From the NCBI RefSeq assembly GCF_000421345.1, contig NZ_ATWV01000013.1, positions 1 through 64,000 of the forward strand: DNA of 64,000 nt, written 5' to 3'. The notes beneath the pieces were generated by a model, which worked only from the letters and a program-made list of their open reading frames with translations, did no database searches and was not told the origin of the DNA. This stretch comes from Treponema bryantii NK4A124. GTDB lineage: Bacteria; Spirochaetota; Spirochaetia; Treponematales; Treponemataceae. Position numbers and translations under genes: made by a program. Positions 41,152-49,151 of this stretch are shown here, one piece after another. The stretch's first letter is position 1. Each line of letters begins with the position of its first letter.

Positions 41152-41649
41152 TTATCTACCGCAGCACTGCTTATATTTTTTTCCGCTTCCGCAAGGGCAT
41201 GGATCGTTACGACCAACCTTTGCACCAACACGTTTTACAGTTGTAGGAATTACATTACCTGCAACGTATTTCCAGTCATCATTAACCTTCTTGAAAAGAG
41301 AGATTTCGTGATGAACGTCGTGCATATTGTGAAGTGTGTAGTCTGCTTCAAATTCAACAATTTCTTCGTCTTCTTTTTCGCCTTTTTCTGTGCGGAGAAT
41401 TTTAAGTCCGTTCCACTGTGACTGCTTGCTCCAGTCTTCTGTTGCCTTGCGGTCAATTTCGCCGATTCCTTCGCCTTCTTCGCAAGAGTTGATGATGTAG
41501 TCGATTTCACCAACTACATAAGAAGTGTAGCGTGCGCGCATACAAGCTTCTGCACTAGGAGCCTTAATTTTTCCTTTAATGATTGGTTCACAGCATTCGC
41601 CATATTTTTTGCCCGAACCACAAGGGCATAATTCGTTAGTATTACTCAT
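41152..41649 (-). CDS. YchJ-like protein with SEC-C motifs at both ends
   Basis: This 165-residue protein has a zinc-binding SEC-C motif at the N-terminus ([13 protein letters not shown], residues 8-20) and another at the C-terminus ([15 protein letters not shown]). Between them lies an NTF2-like YchJ domain ([35 protein letters not shown]). The family appears in Gram-negative bacteria and spirochaetes; function is not known, though SEC-C domains often bind metal or ribosome/SecA partners. There is no Shine-Dalgarno; TAAAAT lies 7 nt before the ATG, a leaderless-type start. Confidence 0.88.
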   Translation of the reverse strand: MSNTNELCPCGSGKKYGECCEPIIKGKIKAPSAEACMRARYTSYVVGEIDYIINSCEEGEGIGEIDRKATEDWSKQSQWNGLKILRTEKGEKEDEEIVEFEADYTLHNMHDVHHEISLFKKVNDDWKYVAGNVIPTTVKRVGAKVGRNDPCPCGSGKKYKQCCGR

Positions 41650-42141
41650 GTGGGATATTTTAATGAATTTACCGGCGGTCTACAAGATTTATTTTTCAGG
41701 GGGATTTTCAGGGATTTTTCCGGGCGTTCCCCTCGCTTCGTTTCACTACACTCGGGTCGCTATGTCCGCCCTTCGCTAACGCTCACCGTCCTCGGGCACA
41801 CATGGTAGTTGGGTGACCGCAAAGCGGCTGTACCAAAACCACCAGCTCTCTGTCCCCGGTGCCCTGCGGTCGGCAAGGGGCTCCCAGCGCTAACGCACGA
41901 AAAATGCATATAAAATCAAGTTTTAAGCGAAATTATATGCACATTTTCCGTAATTTTTGATAAATTCCTACGTTTTCAGCGTTTTACACCCAGAAATTTA
42001 ATCAAAATTCAAGAAAATCCGGACATTTCTGATGATTTTAACCTAAAGTGTGCATATAAAAATGAATAATTCGTTAAATTATATGCATTTTTCGCAAAAA
42101 AAAGGAATTTGGACTTACCTCTCCAAACGTAACTAATCATT
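41650..42141. other. 492-bp gene-free region with repeats
   Basis: The first half (about 41690-41900) is GC-rich, with CGCTAACGC motifs and a degenerate copy of the palindromic repeat (41804-41843, GGTAGTTGGG...AAAACCACC, core GCAAAGC). The second half is AT-rich and contains the terminal inverted repeats described at 41898-42094. No ORF of note was seen. Confidence 0.7.
41898..42094. repeat. 197-bp AT-rich element with TGCATATAA inverted repeats
   Basis: CGAAAAATGCATATAA (41898-41913) is repeated exactly inverted at 42079-42094. Two inner arms, TTATATGC (41933-41940) and TGCATATAA (42051-42059), make each end its own hairpin too. It has no ORF. It abuts the 3' end of the restriction-modification gene and looks like a MITE-like element or attachment boundary. 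Confidence 0.7.
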
Positions 42142-44952
42142 TCATAAGCTTTTTTTTGTAAGTTCCTCGTACATTTTGAATAATTCTGCGACACATCTGC
42201 TTTCAAGTTTCATTACATCTTTGCTAAAACCATAAGCCTGACAAACTGCCAAATCGTTGGCTCTGTGAGCTTGCCTGAGTTCTGGCGGCATTAATGTTTC
42301 ATCATAAAGGTCTGCAAGCGATGAATTTGGATATAATGCACGAGCATCCAGAATTGCCTGTGCTGTCTGTTCAATTTTCTTTTTCTGTTCTTCTGAAGGA
42401 TTTGGCCATGGGAAGTTGTTGTAGACAATGTCCTTTGAATAACGATAATCACTCTTTAATCTTCCTGCAACAGCTCGCATCCATGCCATGTGAACATTTG
42501 AAGTAAGAATTCCGAATTCATATAACGTTGCATCCATAATTATAGTTGCAGAATCTGTCGGTATCGTTTCTGAATTTAAAAATCCAATAGGTATATACCT
42601 TCTTTGTTCAGAAGAAACTCTAGGAACTATTAAATAATGCTCAGGATTCTTTGTTTCTCTAAAAAGGGAAGGTGTATCTGCTAATTTCTGTCTATCTTCT
42701 GCTCCCTTCAAGCGGTCAGCTCTACAAGCTTCAATTCTTTTTAAAACCAATGGCATCTTTCTTAAATCTGATGGATTTGCGCCTACAAGCCATAAACAAT
42801 ATCTTTTTTTATTGTTTATGTACTCTTCTGCTCCGGTAAGTTTCTTTATATATTTTATTGCAGATGGTTCATTTTTTATAAAATCTTCATATTCATCAGC
42901 CTCAATAATTAAATTCCCACCATCAGCAGGACGGTTTCCTGTACTCATTTCCGGAACACTACATAAAGGTTTAACTCTACTTTCAATAAATATATCTGGT
43001 GCATCTATCAAATATCCGTTAATGTTTTTTACTTTTATGGGTTGTGCTTCATTTAAATAAATAATTTTATTTTTCACATTTTCAGAACAACTAAAACCTA
43101 TTATTACACAATGTACATGAGCTTTTAAGTTTGCCTCACTATCCCACCGGAAAGTTCTATAAGCAAAATCTATATGAGTTGAGAATAGATCAACAAGAGG
43201 TTTCCATACACTTGCGACCTGTTCCCCTTGGGTAATTGAATTCGTTGATACAAGGGCACAGTGTATTGATGTCCCTTGAATATATTTTGAAGCCTTATAA
43301 TACCAAGCCGAAACATAATCAATTTTTCCAGCTGTTTTATAAGGTTTACCTTTTTCATCTACATAAATAGAAAGCATATCTTTTTTCTGCTCTATAGATT
43401 GAAGTCCATATCCTACAAACGGCGGATTTCCCATGATGTAACTCAGTCCTGTTTTAGAAACAACTTTATTCCAATCAACCCTAAGAGCATTGCCTTCAAT
43501 AATATTTGTATAATTATCTAGTGGCAAAAAAGATGTTGCAGAATTTGTAATCGAATTTGTTTCCTGGAGCATCTGGCATTCAGCAATCCATAATGCTGTT
43601 TTTGCGACAACGCAGGCAAAATCATTTATCTCAATTCCGTAGAACTGCTGAATATGAACTTTTACAAAATCATAACCAAAAAGCTCTGTAAGAGTGCCCT
43701 GCCCTTCGCGGCCACCTATCATTAATTGCAGACATTTATTTTCCAATCTTCTTAATGACAAATAAGTCTCTGTTAAGAAATTTCCTGAGCCACACGCCGG
43801 ATCCAGAAAATTCAGATTACCTAATTTTGTTTGAAATCGAAGAAGCTTCTCATTTCTCGTTGAGATTTGTGGAATACTTTTTATCGATTCATATTCTTCA
43901 TAAAGTTCATCCATAAACAAAGGATCAATTACTTTATGTATGTTTTCAATCGATGTATAGTGCATACCTCCCGAACGCCTTGTTTCCGGGTTCAATGTTG
44001 ATTCAAATACTGCACCAAAAATTGTTGGAGAAATCTGAGACCAGTTAAAATCTGCACTTGCCTTATTTACAAGCAGATCTTTTAATTGCTCTGTAAAATG
44101 AGGAATCAATAAATCTTCTTCTGTAAAAAGTCCGCCGTTTACATAAGGAAAGGCTGCAAGTTCTTCTTTTAAGAACGGGTCTCTTTCATCCGGTTTTTGA
44201 TCCAAAACCTTAAAAAGCTGGAGAATGGCTTCCCTTAAATCCTTTGCTTCATATTGTTTAAGATAATCTCCAAACATTGATTTATGACCAAAGATTCCGG
44301 CATCCTCAGCATAAAAACAAAATACCAGGCGGACACAAAGCATATTCAAACTTTTTAAGCAGGTCGCCATATCAATATTTTTCGCCAACTGATACTGTGC
44401 TAAAAGCTGGTCATAAATAAGTCCTACAATATCACCGGCTTTTATGGAAAGCTCCATCTCTTTTTTAAGATGCTGGCTTCCTAAATCTGTTATAAAAGAA
44501 AGTCTGTAAAATTCTTTTTCAAGATTTTCCAGCAGAATTTCTTCCGGCTCCCCATTTGGATTTTCCATATCATAAACAAGGAAAGATTTGAAATTACAGG
44601 TTACGACCCAGCGGGGATGCTTTGAAACAGGAAGCTCTGTAATATATCGTTTTGCCTGCTGAAAGGGATTTAAAAAAGTTCCGTCTGACTGTTTAATTGG
44701 AGCACGGAGATCCTTATCAATACTTTTCTGTTCAATAAGAACCTTGGTCTGCGGAATGTATCCGTCAATAAAAGAAGTATGGTCCAGCTTTACCTGATCT
44801 TCAAAAGTTATAAATGACGAAAAATCTTTTATATCAAAAACGTTACAAAGTAAATCAAGCCAGAATTTCTGACTTTCTCCTTTCTCGTAACCTTTATCTT
44901 TCCAATCTTCACTAAACTTTTTTGCTGCTTTCTGCTGTTCTGATTGAGTCAT
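42142..44952 (-). CDS. Single-chain restriction-modification enzyme (MmeI/type IIL-like)
   Basis: This 936-residue protein matches MmeI-like type IIL R-M enzymes. Residues about 1-150 form a PD-(D/E)XK endonuclease-like domain (DGYIPQTKVLIEQKS, with D and ExK). A helical spacer follows (about 170-330). The N6-adenine methyltransferase core has motif I NFLDPACGSGNFL near residue 380 and motif IV NPPF near 507. A target-recognition region lies toward residues 620-870. One protein probably cuts and methylates. GGGG lies 9 nt before the ATG. The divergent HTH gene and its operator suggest controlled expression. Sequence specificity is not readable. Confidence 0.9.
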   Translation of the reverse strand: MTQSEQQKAAKKFSEDWKDKGYEKGESQKFWLDLLCNVFDIKDFSSFITFEDQVKLDHTSFIDGYIPQTKVLIEQKSIDKDLRAPIKQSDGTFLNPFQQAKRYITELPVSKHPRWVVTCNFKSFLVYDMENPNGEPEEILLENLEKEFYRLSFITDLGSQHLKKEMELSIKAGDIVGLIYDQLLAQYQLAKNIDMATCLKSLNMLCVRLVFCFYAEDAGIFGHKSMFGDYLKQYEAKDLREAILQLFKVLDQKPDERDPFLKEELAAFPYVNGGLFTEEDLLIPHFTEQLKDLLVNKASADFNWSQISPTIFGAVFESTLNPETRRSGGMHYTSIENIHKVIDPLFMDELYEEYESIKSIPQISTRNEKLLRFQTKLGNLNFLDPACGSGNFLTETYLSLRRLENKCLQLMIGGREGQGTLTELFGYDFVKVHIQQFYGIEINDFACVVAKTALWIAECQMLQETNSITNSATSFLPLDNYTNIIEGNALRVDWNKVVSKTGLSYIMGNPPFVGYGLQSIEQKKDMLSIYVDEKGKPYKTAGKIDYVSAWYYKASKYIQGTSIHCALVSTNSITQGEQVASVWKPLVDLFSTHIDFAYRTFRWDSEANLKAHVHCVIIGFSCSENVKNKIIYLNEAQPIKVKNINGYLIDAPDIFIESRVKPLCSVPEMSTGNRPADGGNLIIEADEYEDFIKNEPSAIKYIKKLTGAEEYINNKKRYCLWLVGANPSDLRKMPLVLKRIEACRADRLKGAEDRQKLADTPSLFRETKNPEHYLIVPRVSSEQRRYIPIGFLNSETIPTDSATIIMDATLYEFGILTSNVHMAWMRAVAGRLKSDYRYSKDIVYNNFPWPNPSEEQKKKIEQTAQAILDARALYPNSSLADLYDETLMPPELRQAHRANDLAVCQAYGFSKDVMKLESRCVAELFKMYEELTKKSL

Positions 44953-44971
44953 TTTTTAAATCCCCCATTTA

Positions 44972-45032
44972 AATGGAGTGAACCACAGTTATAACTCCAT
45001 TAAATAAAGTATAACACCTAAAACACTCCATT
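44972..45032. promoter_or_regulatory. Controller-type operator with three AATGGAGT half-sites
   Basis: AATGGAGT (44972-44979) faces ACTCCATT (44994-45001), forming a 30-bp inverted repeat. A third half-site, ACTCCATT, lies at 45025-45032, 31 bp after the second. This lies in the divergent gap of the R-M enzyme and the HTH gene and fits controller-protein (C-box) sites. Confidence 0.65.
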
Positions 45033-45061
45033 AAAATAGAAATTTCTTCTTTTTACTCAAT

Positions 45062-45067
45062 TACGAT
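45062..45067 (+). promoter_or_regulatory. -10-like element before the controller gene
   Basis: TACGAT lies 6 nt before ATG 45074, and there is no Shine-Dalgarno. Leaderless mRNAs are known for several restriction-modification controller genes. Confidence 0.35.
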
Positions 45068-45073
45068 AGATTT

Positions 45074-45370
45074 ATGGATAATTATTTTGATGATTTTAGA
45101 ATAAACATGAAATTTTATCGTGAACAAAAAGGATTCAGCCAATCAGAACTTGCAATTCAAGCAAATAGTTCCAATGGTATGATAGGTAATATTGAATCTG
45201 GAAAAGCAAAACCGTCATTTGAAAATATATGCAAAATTGCTACCGCTCTCGGAATACATCCTGCCGACCTTTTCCTACGCAATGCATCATCAACAGTCCG
45301 CAACACAAAATCAGTTCTAAAAACAAAACTGCTTCCGCAAATCGAAGACTTTATAGAAAAGGAACTGTAG
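45074..45370 (+). CDS. XRE-type HTH, likely R-M controller (C protein)
   Basis: This 98-residue protein is a Cro/C1-type regulator. The HTH covers about residues 8-65 (INMKFYREQKGFSQSELAIQ, SSNGMIGNIESGKAKPSFEN). Its size matches the C proteins that time restriction-modification expression. It is divergent from the type IIL-like enzyme, and repeated AATGGAGT half-sites lie between. The short basic tail (SVLKTKLLPQIEDFIEKEL) may help dimerise. It starts without a Shine-Dalgarno. It could instead be an unrelated XRE regulator, but position favours control of the R-M gene. Confidence 0.75.
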   Translation: MDNYFDDFRINMKFYREQKGFSQSELAIQANSSNGMIGNIESGKAKPSFENICKIATALGIHPADLFLRNASSTVRNTKSVLKTKLLPQIEDFIEKEL

Positions 45371-45379
45371 ATTTTATCC

Positions 45380-45408
45380 TTGACTTTAACTAATTGTTCC
45401 CATACATT
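45380..45408 (+). promoter_or_regulatory. Promoter of a possible small RNA
   Basis: TTGACT (45380-45385) and TACATT (45403-45408) are separated by 17 bp. The predicted start is near 45415, directly upstream of a structured stretch with a terminator. Confidence 0.5.
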
Positions 45409-45414
45409 TAAAAC

Positions 45415-45476
45415 ATCGGGCTGGTCGAAAGACCCTGGTCCATCTACCGGCGGGGAAGTTCCTCGCCATTTTTTTT
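45415..45476 (+). ncRNA. Possible small RNA of about 62 nt with intrinsic terminator
   Basis: The stretch has a GGTC-GAAA-GACC tetraloop hairpin (45423-45434), a linker, then GGCGGGGA (45449-45456) paired with TCCTCGCC (45460-45467) and a run of T. It is preceded by a plausible promoter and holds no ORF. It could instead be the terminator of the controller gene, whose stop is at 45370. Confidence 0.5.
45449..45476 (+). terminator. Intrinsic terminator (8-bp stem plus T-run)
   Basis: GGCGGGGA and TCCTCGCC flank a 3-nt loop, with one G-T pair in the stem. Eight T residues follow (45469-45476). This is the strongest intrinsic terminator in the window. Confidence 0.85.
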
Positions 45477-45568
45477 GGAGAGTGTCTTTGAAAGAATTTA
45501 AATAGTTTTTTAATGTTCCCCTGAAATATAGTATTTCGTGGATATCAATAATAAGCTATACTGTACCC

Positions 45569-47233
45569 ATGTGCAAAAGCTTAATTACTTTACAGAATTG
45601 TCGGATTGAGAATAATCGCGAGGTGCTGGTACCTGACCTTTCGTGGAAGATGAACGAAGGCGAGGTCTGGCTGGTGATTGGGCCTAACGGCGGTGGCAAG
45701 GCTGATTTTTTGAATGCGCTTGCCGGCGGGGCTGGCGGAGAAAGAATTACTCCTAATGCCGACGGACTTTTTTCTGATATTTTTTCTGATTCGACTGAGC
45801 TGGTTTCTCTGGAACGGGCAGCCCGCCTGATTCAGGAAGAGCGCGAAAATGATGAAAGTGATTATCTTGAAGGCGGCGTAGACCACGGTCGAACCGGCCG
45901 TATTTTTATTGCTCAAGCCCTTTCCGGAGGCAGCACCGATGTAAAAAAGGGAATGTCGCATAGTGAGCTTCCTGCTGCCGCCAGACAGCTGGAAGGCGAC
46001 CCTGCCATTAAGCTTTGCGGAATTGAAAAGATTTTAGACCGTGGCCTCAAATATATGTCTACCGGAGAGATTCGACGTACCCTGCTGGCCCGCGCCCTTG
46101 TTTCCGGTAAAAAGCTTTTGATTTTGAGCGATCCTTTTGCCGGCCTGGATATTCAGAGCCGCACAATTCTTTTAGACTTTTTTGATTCTATTGCAAAACG
46201 AAGCGGCGGAAAGCAGAGCGGAAGTGCCCAGCCTCACATCATTCTGGGGCTTGAACGCTGGCATGAAGTTCCGGATGCCGTTACTCATGTTCTGGAATTT
46301 TCTGATAAAAAGGTTTCTTTCTGTGGCCCTCGCAGTGAGTATGAAAAGCTGATTTCTGAGCGGGCTGCAGCTGCAAAGGCCGGAGAAGAAAAAGAGAAAA
46401 GTGATTTTAAGGAAGGATTTAAAGAGCTGACTCAGGCAGGTGGTTTCGATACACCTGCTTCGCAGGCACTCAACCACCAGACCGAATCACGGTGGTTGAG
46501 TAGGCCGGAGGCCGTATCGAAACCACCTCTTGAAGATATCTTAGTAGAAATGCACGATGTAAACGTTGGCTGGGACGGACACCAGGTTCTCAGTCACCTC
46601 AACTGGAGCCTGCGCCGCGGTCAGCACTGGCTTGTACGCGGACCTAACGGCAGCGGTAAAACAACCTTCCTGGAACTCATTACAGGCGACAATATGCAGG
46701 TTTTTGCCAACGATGTCCGTATTTTCGGCAACCGCCGCGGTTCCGGCGAAACTATCTGGGATATTAAAAAGAGGCTTGGAATTGTTTCTTACCGCCTGCA
46801 TGTTGAATACAGAATGCTGGGCGGAACCTCCCTGCTGGCGGTGATTATAAGCGGCTTTAGAGACAGCATTGGCCTTTACGACCAGCCGACAGACAGCGAA
46901 ATTGATGCAGCTAAAAAATGGCTGGCTCTGGGGGGCTTTGCAGGCCGGGAATCAGAAAACTTTGGAAACTTAAGCTATGGCGAACAGCGTGCTATTCTGA
47001 TTCTGCGTTCAGCCGTAAAAACCCCGGAAATCCTTATTCTGGATGAGCCTTGCCACGGCCTGGACGAGCAGTATCGGGCAAAAATCCTGCAGCTGATGGA
47101 GCTTATAGGTAATGGCGGCACAACAACCATGCTGCATGTAACCCACGACCCGAGCGAGGTTCTTCCCTGCGAAAAGCACATTCTGGAACTGCACCCGAAT
47201 GAAGAGCCGATGTACAGAATAATTGTTAACTAG
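45569..47233 (+). CDS. ModF-like ABC ATPase with two domains and repeat-coded linker
   Basis: This 554-residue protein has two ABC domains and no membrane part, as in ModF/PhrA-like ATPases. Domain 1 (about 5-285) has Walker A GPNGGGKAD (Thr/Ser after Lys is Ala), signature MSTGEIRR and Walker B LLILSDPFAGLD, where Asp-Pro lacks the catalytic Glu. Domain 2 (about 325-554) is canonical: GPNGSGKTT, LSYGEQR, LILDEPCHGLD. Domain 1 is probably non-hydrolysing. The linker (about residues 290-320) is coded by two palindromic repeats in opposite orientation. There is no Shine-Dalgarno, but TATACT lies 6 nt before the ATG. ModF proteins are linked to molybdate uptake, but no mod genes lie here. Confidence 0.87.
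   Translation: MCKSLITLQNCRIENNREVLVPDLSWKMNEGEVWLVIGPNGGGKADFLNALAGGAGGERITPNADGLFSDIFSDSTELVSLERAARLIQEERENDESDYLEGGVDHGRTGRIFIAQALSGGSTDVKKGMSHSELPAAARQLEGDPAIKLCGIEKILDRGLKYMSTGEIRRTLLARALVSGKKLLILSDPFAGLDIQSRTILLDFFDSIAKRSGGKQSGSAQPHIILGLERWHEVPDAVTHVLEFSDKKVSFCGPRSEYEKLISERAAAAKAGEEKEKSDFKEGFKELTQAGGFDTPASQALNHQTESRWLSRPEAVSKPPLEDILVEMHDVNVGWDGHQVLSHLNWSLRRGQHWLVRGPNGSGKTTFLELITGDNMQVFANDVRIFGNRRGSGETIWDIKKRLGIVSYRLHVEYRMLGGTSLLAVIISGFRDSIGLYDQPTDSEIDAAKKWLALGGFAGRESENFGNLSYGEQRAILILRSAVKTPEILILDEPCHGLDEQYRAKILQLMELIGNGGTTTMLHVTHDPSEVLPCEKHILELHPNEEPMYRIIVN
46439..46527. repeat. Two opposed palindromic repeats inside the ModF-like gene
   Basis: A 40-bp copy (46439-46478, core CCTGC-TTC-GCAGG) and a 37-bp copy in the other orientation (46491-46527, core GGCC-GGA-GGCC) are 12 bp apart. 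They are read in frame as [13 protein letters not shown] and RWLSRPEAVSKPP, about 30 residues added to the interdomain linker. Confidence 0.93.
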
Positions 47234-47247
47234 CCGATAATCTCATT

Positions 47248-48333
47248 ATGAAAAAATCAATCAGCTTATTAATTACCCTCTCAGTTTTCTGCTGCATTTG
47301 TTCTGCCCGCGGAAAAGCTGATATTGAAATCCCAACCGAAGAAGTTGAATACGCCCTGAAAGGCGACGAAGCTTCTGTTTCTGTTGAACCGGAAGAAGAA
47401 AAACCTCTTCTCCCCCTTTACAGTCTGCGCCAGCCAAGCGGAAAACCCCTTCAGCTTCGCGAAAGCTGGGGCTACGTTATGCAGAGCCGCCTGGACGAAT
47501 ACGATAATTCTATTCCATTAACAGACGTCTGTTTTTTCTCTGCCGAAGTTAACTGCTACGGCGAACTTACGGCAATTCCAAACCGTTCTAAAATCAATAC
47601 AAAGGGAGCCCGCTGCCATCTGGTAATCACCTGCGACAGCAAATCTCTTACTCATTTTATTCTTGAACCCGGCAGCAAAACCAGGGCAAATCTTCTTAAG
47701 GCAATTGTTAAAGCCGGAGCCCCTTATGATGGTGTTCAGATTGACTTTGAGCTTGTTCCTGCCCGTGACCGTAAAAACTTCATCAGCTTCTGTTCAGACC
47801 TGCGCTATATGCTTGGCAAGGCAAAATGGTTTTCTATCTGTGTGCCTGCCCGCTTTAAACTGCTTTCAGAAGATATTTACCCTTATACTGAAATTTCCAA
47901 TTACTGCGACCGTGTTTTTGTAATGGCTTATGATGAACACTGGTCTGGTGGCCGCCCTGGCCCTGTTGCTTCTATAGAATGGTGCCGCAAAGTTATGGAA
48001 TATGCCCAGAAAGCAATTCCAGCAAAAAAACTGATTATGGGCCTTCCTTTTTATGGAAGAACCTGGGCAAGCGAAACAACTGCCGGAGCCTGGTACTTCA
48101 GCGGTGCCAACAGAATTATGACCGAGCACAAGGTTGAAGAAGTAAATTATGAAGAAGAGATTCCCACCTTCAAATATACTGCCCAGGTTAAAGTAAACGG
48201 CTATTTTAACGATGCCTGGTCTGTGCTGGAGCTTGCCCGCCTTTACGAAAATGCAGGCATTCAAAAAATGGGCTTCTGGAGAATCGGGCAGGAAGATCCG
48301 GCCTTCTGGGACTGGGTTCAAATCAGTAAATAA
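47248..48333 (+). CDS. Secreted glycoside hydrolase family 18 protein
   Basis: This 361-residue protein has a signal peptide with several Cys (VFCCICSARG), and may be a lipoprotein. The GH18 barrel covers about residues 65-361. The catalytic DxxDxDxE-type motif reads DGVQIDFE (D161 to E168), with the general acid Glu168. VMAYDEHWSGG and GLPFYGRTWAS are further family blocks, close to the spore-germination hydrolase YaaH/YdhD branch. It probably hydrolyses chitin-like or peptidoglycan-type glycans. A Glu/Pro-rich linker (about 40-55) joins the signal to the domain. It follows the ModF-like gene by 14 bp. Confidence 0.88.
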   Translation: MKKSISLLITLSVFCCICSARGKADIEIPTEEVEYALKGDEASVSVEPEEEKPLLPLYSLRQPSGKPLQLRESWGYVMQSRLDEYDNSIPLTDVCFFSAEVNCYGELTAIPNRSKINTKGARCHLVITCDSKSLTHFILEPGSKTRANLLKAIVKAGAPYDGVQIDFELVPARDRKNFISFCSDLRYMLGKAKWFSICVPARFKLLSEDIYPYTEISNYCDRVFVMAYDEHWSGGRPGPVASIEWCRKVMEYAQKAIPAKKLIMGLPFYGRTWASETTAGAWYFSGANRIMTEHKVEEVNYEEEIPTFKYTAQVKVNGYFNDAWSVLELARLYENAGIQKMGFWRIGQEDPAFWDWVQISK

Positions 48334-48376
48334 AGTGACACCTTTTCTTATTTCATGTGTTATATTATTATAAATA

Positions 48377-48397
48377 GGGAAAAACATATCTTTTCCC
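48377..48397 (+). promoter_or_regulatory. 5'-UTR hairpin next to a Shine-Dalgarno
   Basis: GGGAAAA (48377-48383) pairs with TTTTCCC (48391-48397), and the AGGAG Shine-Dalgarno starts at the next base. A TATATTATTATAA stretch just upstream could be the -10. The hairpin may stabilise the mRNA or control ribosome access. Confidence 0.45.
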
Positions 48398-48408
48398 AGG
48401 AGAACAAC

Positions 48409-49002
48409 ATGAAAAAGATTCTTTCTATTTTATTGATTTTATTCACAGTTTCTGCCGGATTTGCTTTTGCAGACTCTACCCCTACAGATCCTTTTGATTC
48501 TCTCGTTGAAAAGCTTTTAAAGGATTTTGATGATGAAGGTGCAAGCGTTGCCGTAAAGGTTTTTACATCTGACTTAGGAAATAACGAGCGCAAAAAGATT
48601 TCTAAATCTGTTCAGTTTTCTCTTTACTGTTCAGATATGCTTGAAGTTGTTTCAAAATCAGATGAAGCTGATTATATCTGTACCGGTAAAATTGAGGTTG
48701 ATGGTCCAAACTATATCATCAGTGCAAAACTTATCGACAATTACGATGATACAGTAGTTGGCAAGGCAAAGCAGAAGGTTCCAAAGGATTACTATGCAGA
48801 AAAATCCAGCGATGTAAAGGTTCAGACTGTTGTTGTTGAAGACACTGTAGATTCTGATGATGTTCTTGGAGCTCTGGTAGTAGGTGCTGTTATTGGCGGT
48901 GTATTCCATGCAGTAACTACCCCACCACGCACTGTTTATGTAACTCCTTCAAGACCTTCACGTCCAAGCAGACCGTCTAGAGCTAGACCAAACAGACCAT
49001 AA
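48409..49002 (+). CDS. Secreted protein of unknown function with Ser-Arg-Pro tail
   Basis: This 197-residue protein has a signal peptide ([19 protein letters not shown]). The mature part has an alpha/beta character (about 30-135; [37 protein letters not shown]), a glycine-rich hydrophobic helix (about 160-175, [17 protein letters not shown]) and a basic tail of repeated SRP. The layout faintly recalls small periplasmic proteins that bind outer-membrane or DNA partners, but no family is recognised. The start at 48409 is set by AGGAG. A palindromic repeat follows 12 bp after the stop. Confidence 0.7.
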   Translation: MKKILSILLILFTVSAGFAFADSTPTDPFDSLVEKLLKDFDDEGASVAVKVFTSDLGNNERKKISKSVQFSLYCSDMLEVVSKSDEADYICTGKIEVDGPNYIISAKLIDNYDDTVVGKAKQKVPKDYYAEKSSDVKVQTVVVEDTVDSDDVLGALVVGAVIGGVFHAVTTPPRTVYVTPSRPSRPSRPSRARPNRP

Positions 49003-49014
49003 TTTTCCTCCAGC

Positions 49015-49054
49015 GGTGGTTTCGATACACCAGCTTCGCTGGCACTCAACCACC
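49015..49054. repeat. Palindromic repeat, intergenic 40-bp copy
   Basis: GGTGGTTTCGATAC and ACTCAACCACC flank the inner stem ACCAGC-TTC-GCTGG. It lies between the secreted-protein gene and the UPF0210 gene. Confidence 0.93.
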
Positions 49055-49151
49055 GTTACATCTCCCTGTCTTCACAGTTCCTTATCTAACTTGCCCCCAC
49101 TCTCTGTTTTCATTAAAATACTTAACAATTACCTTCACTCAGGAGCTTATT

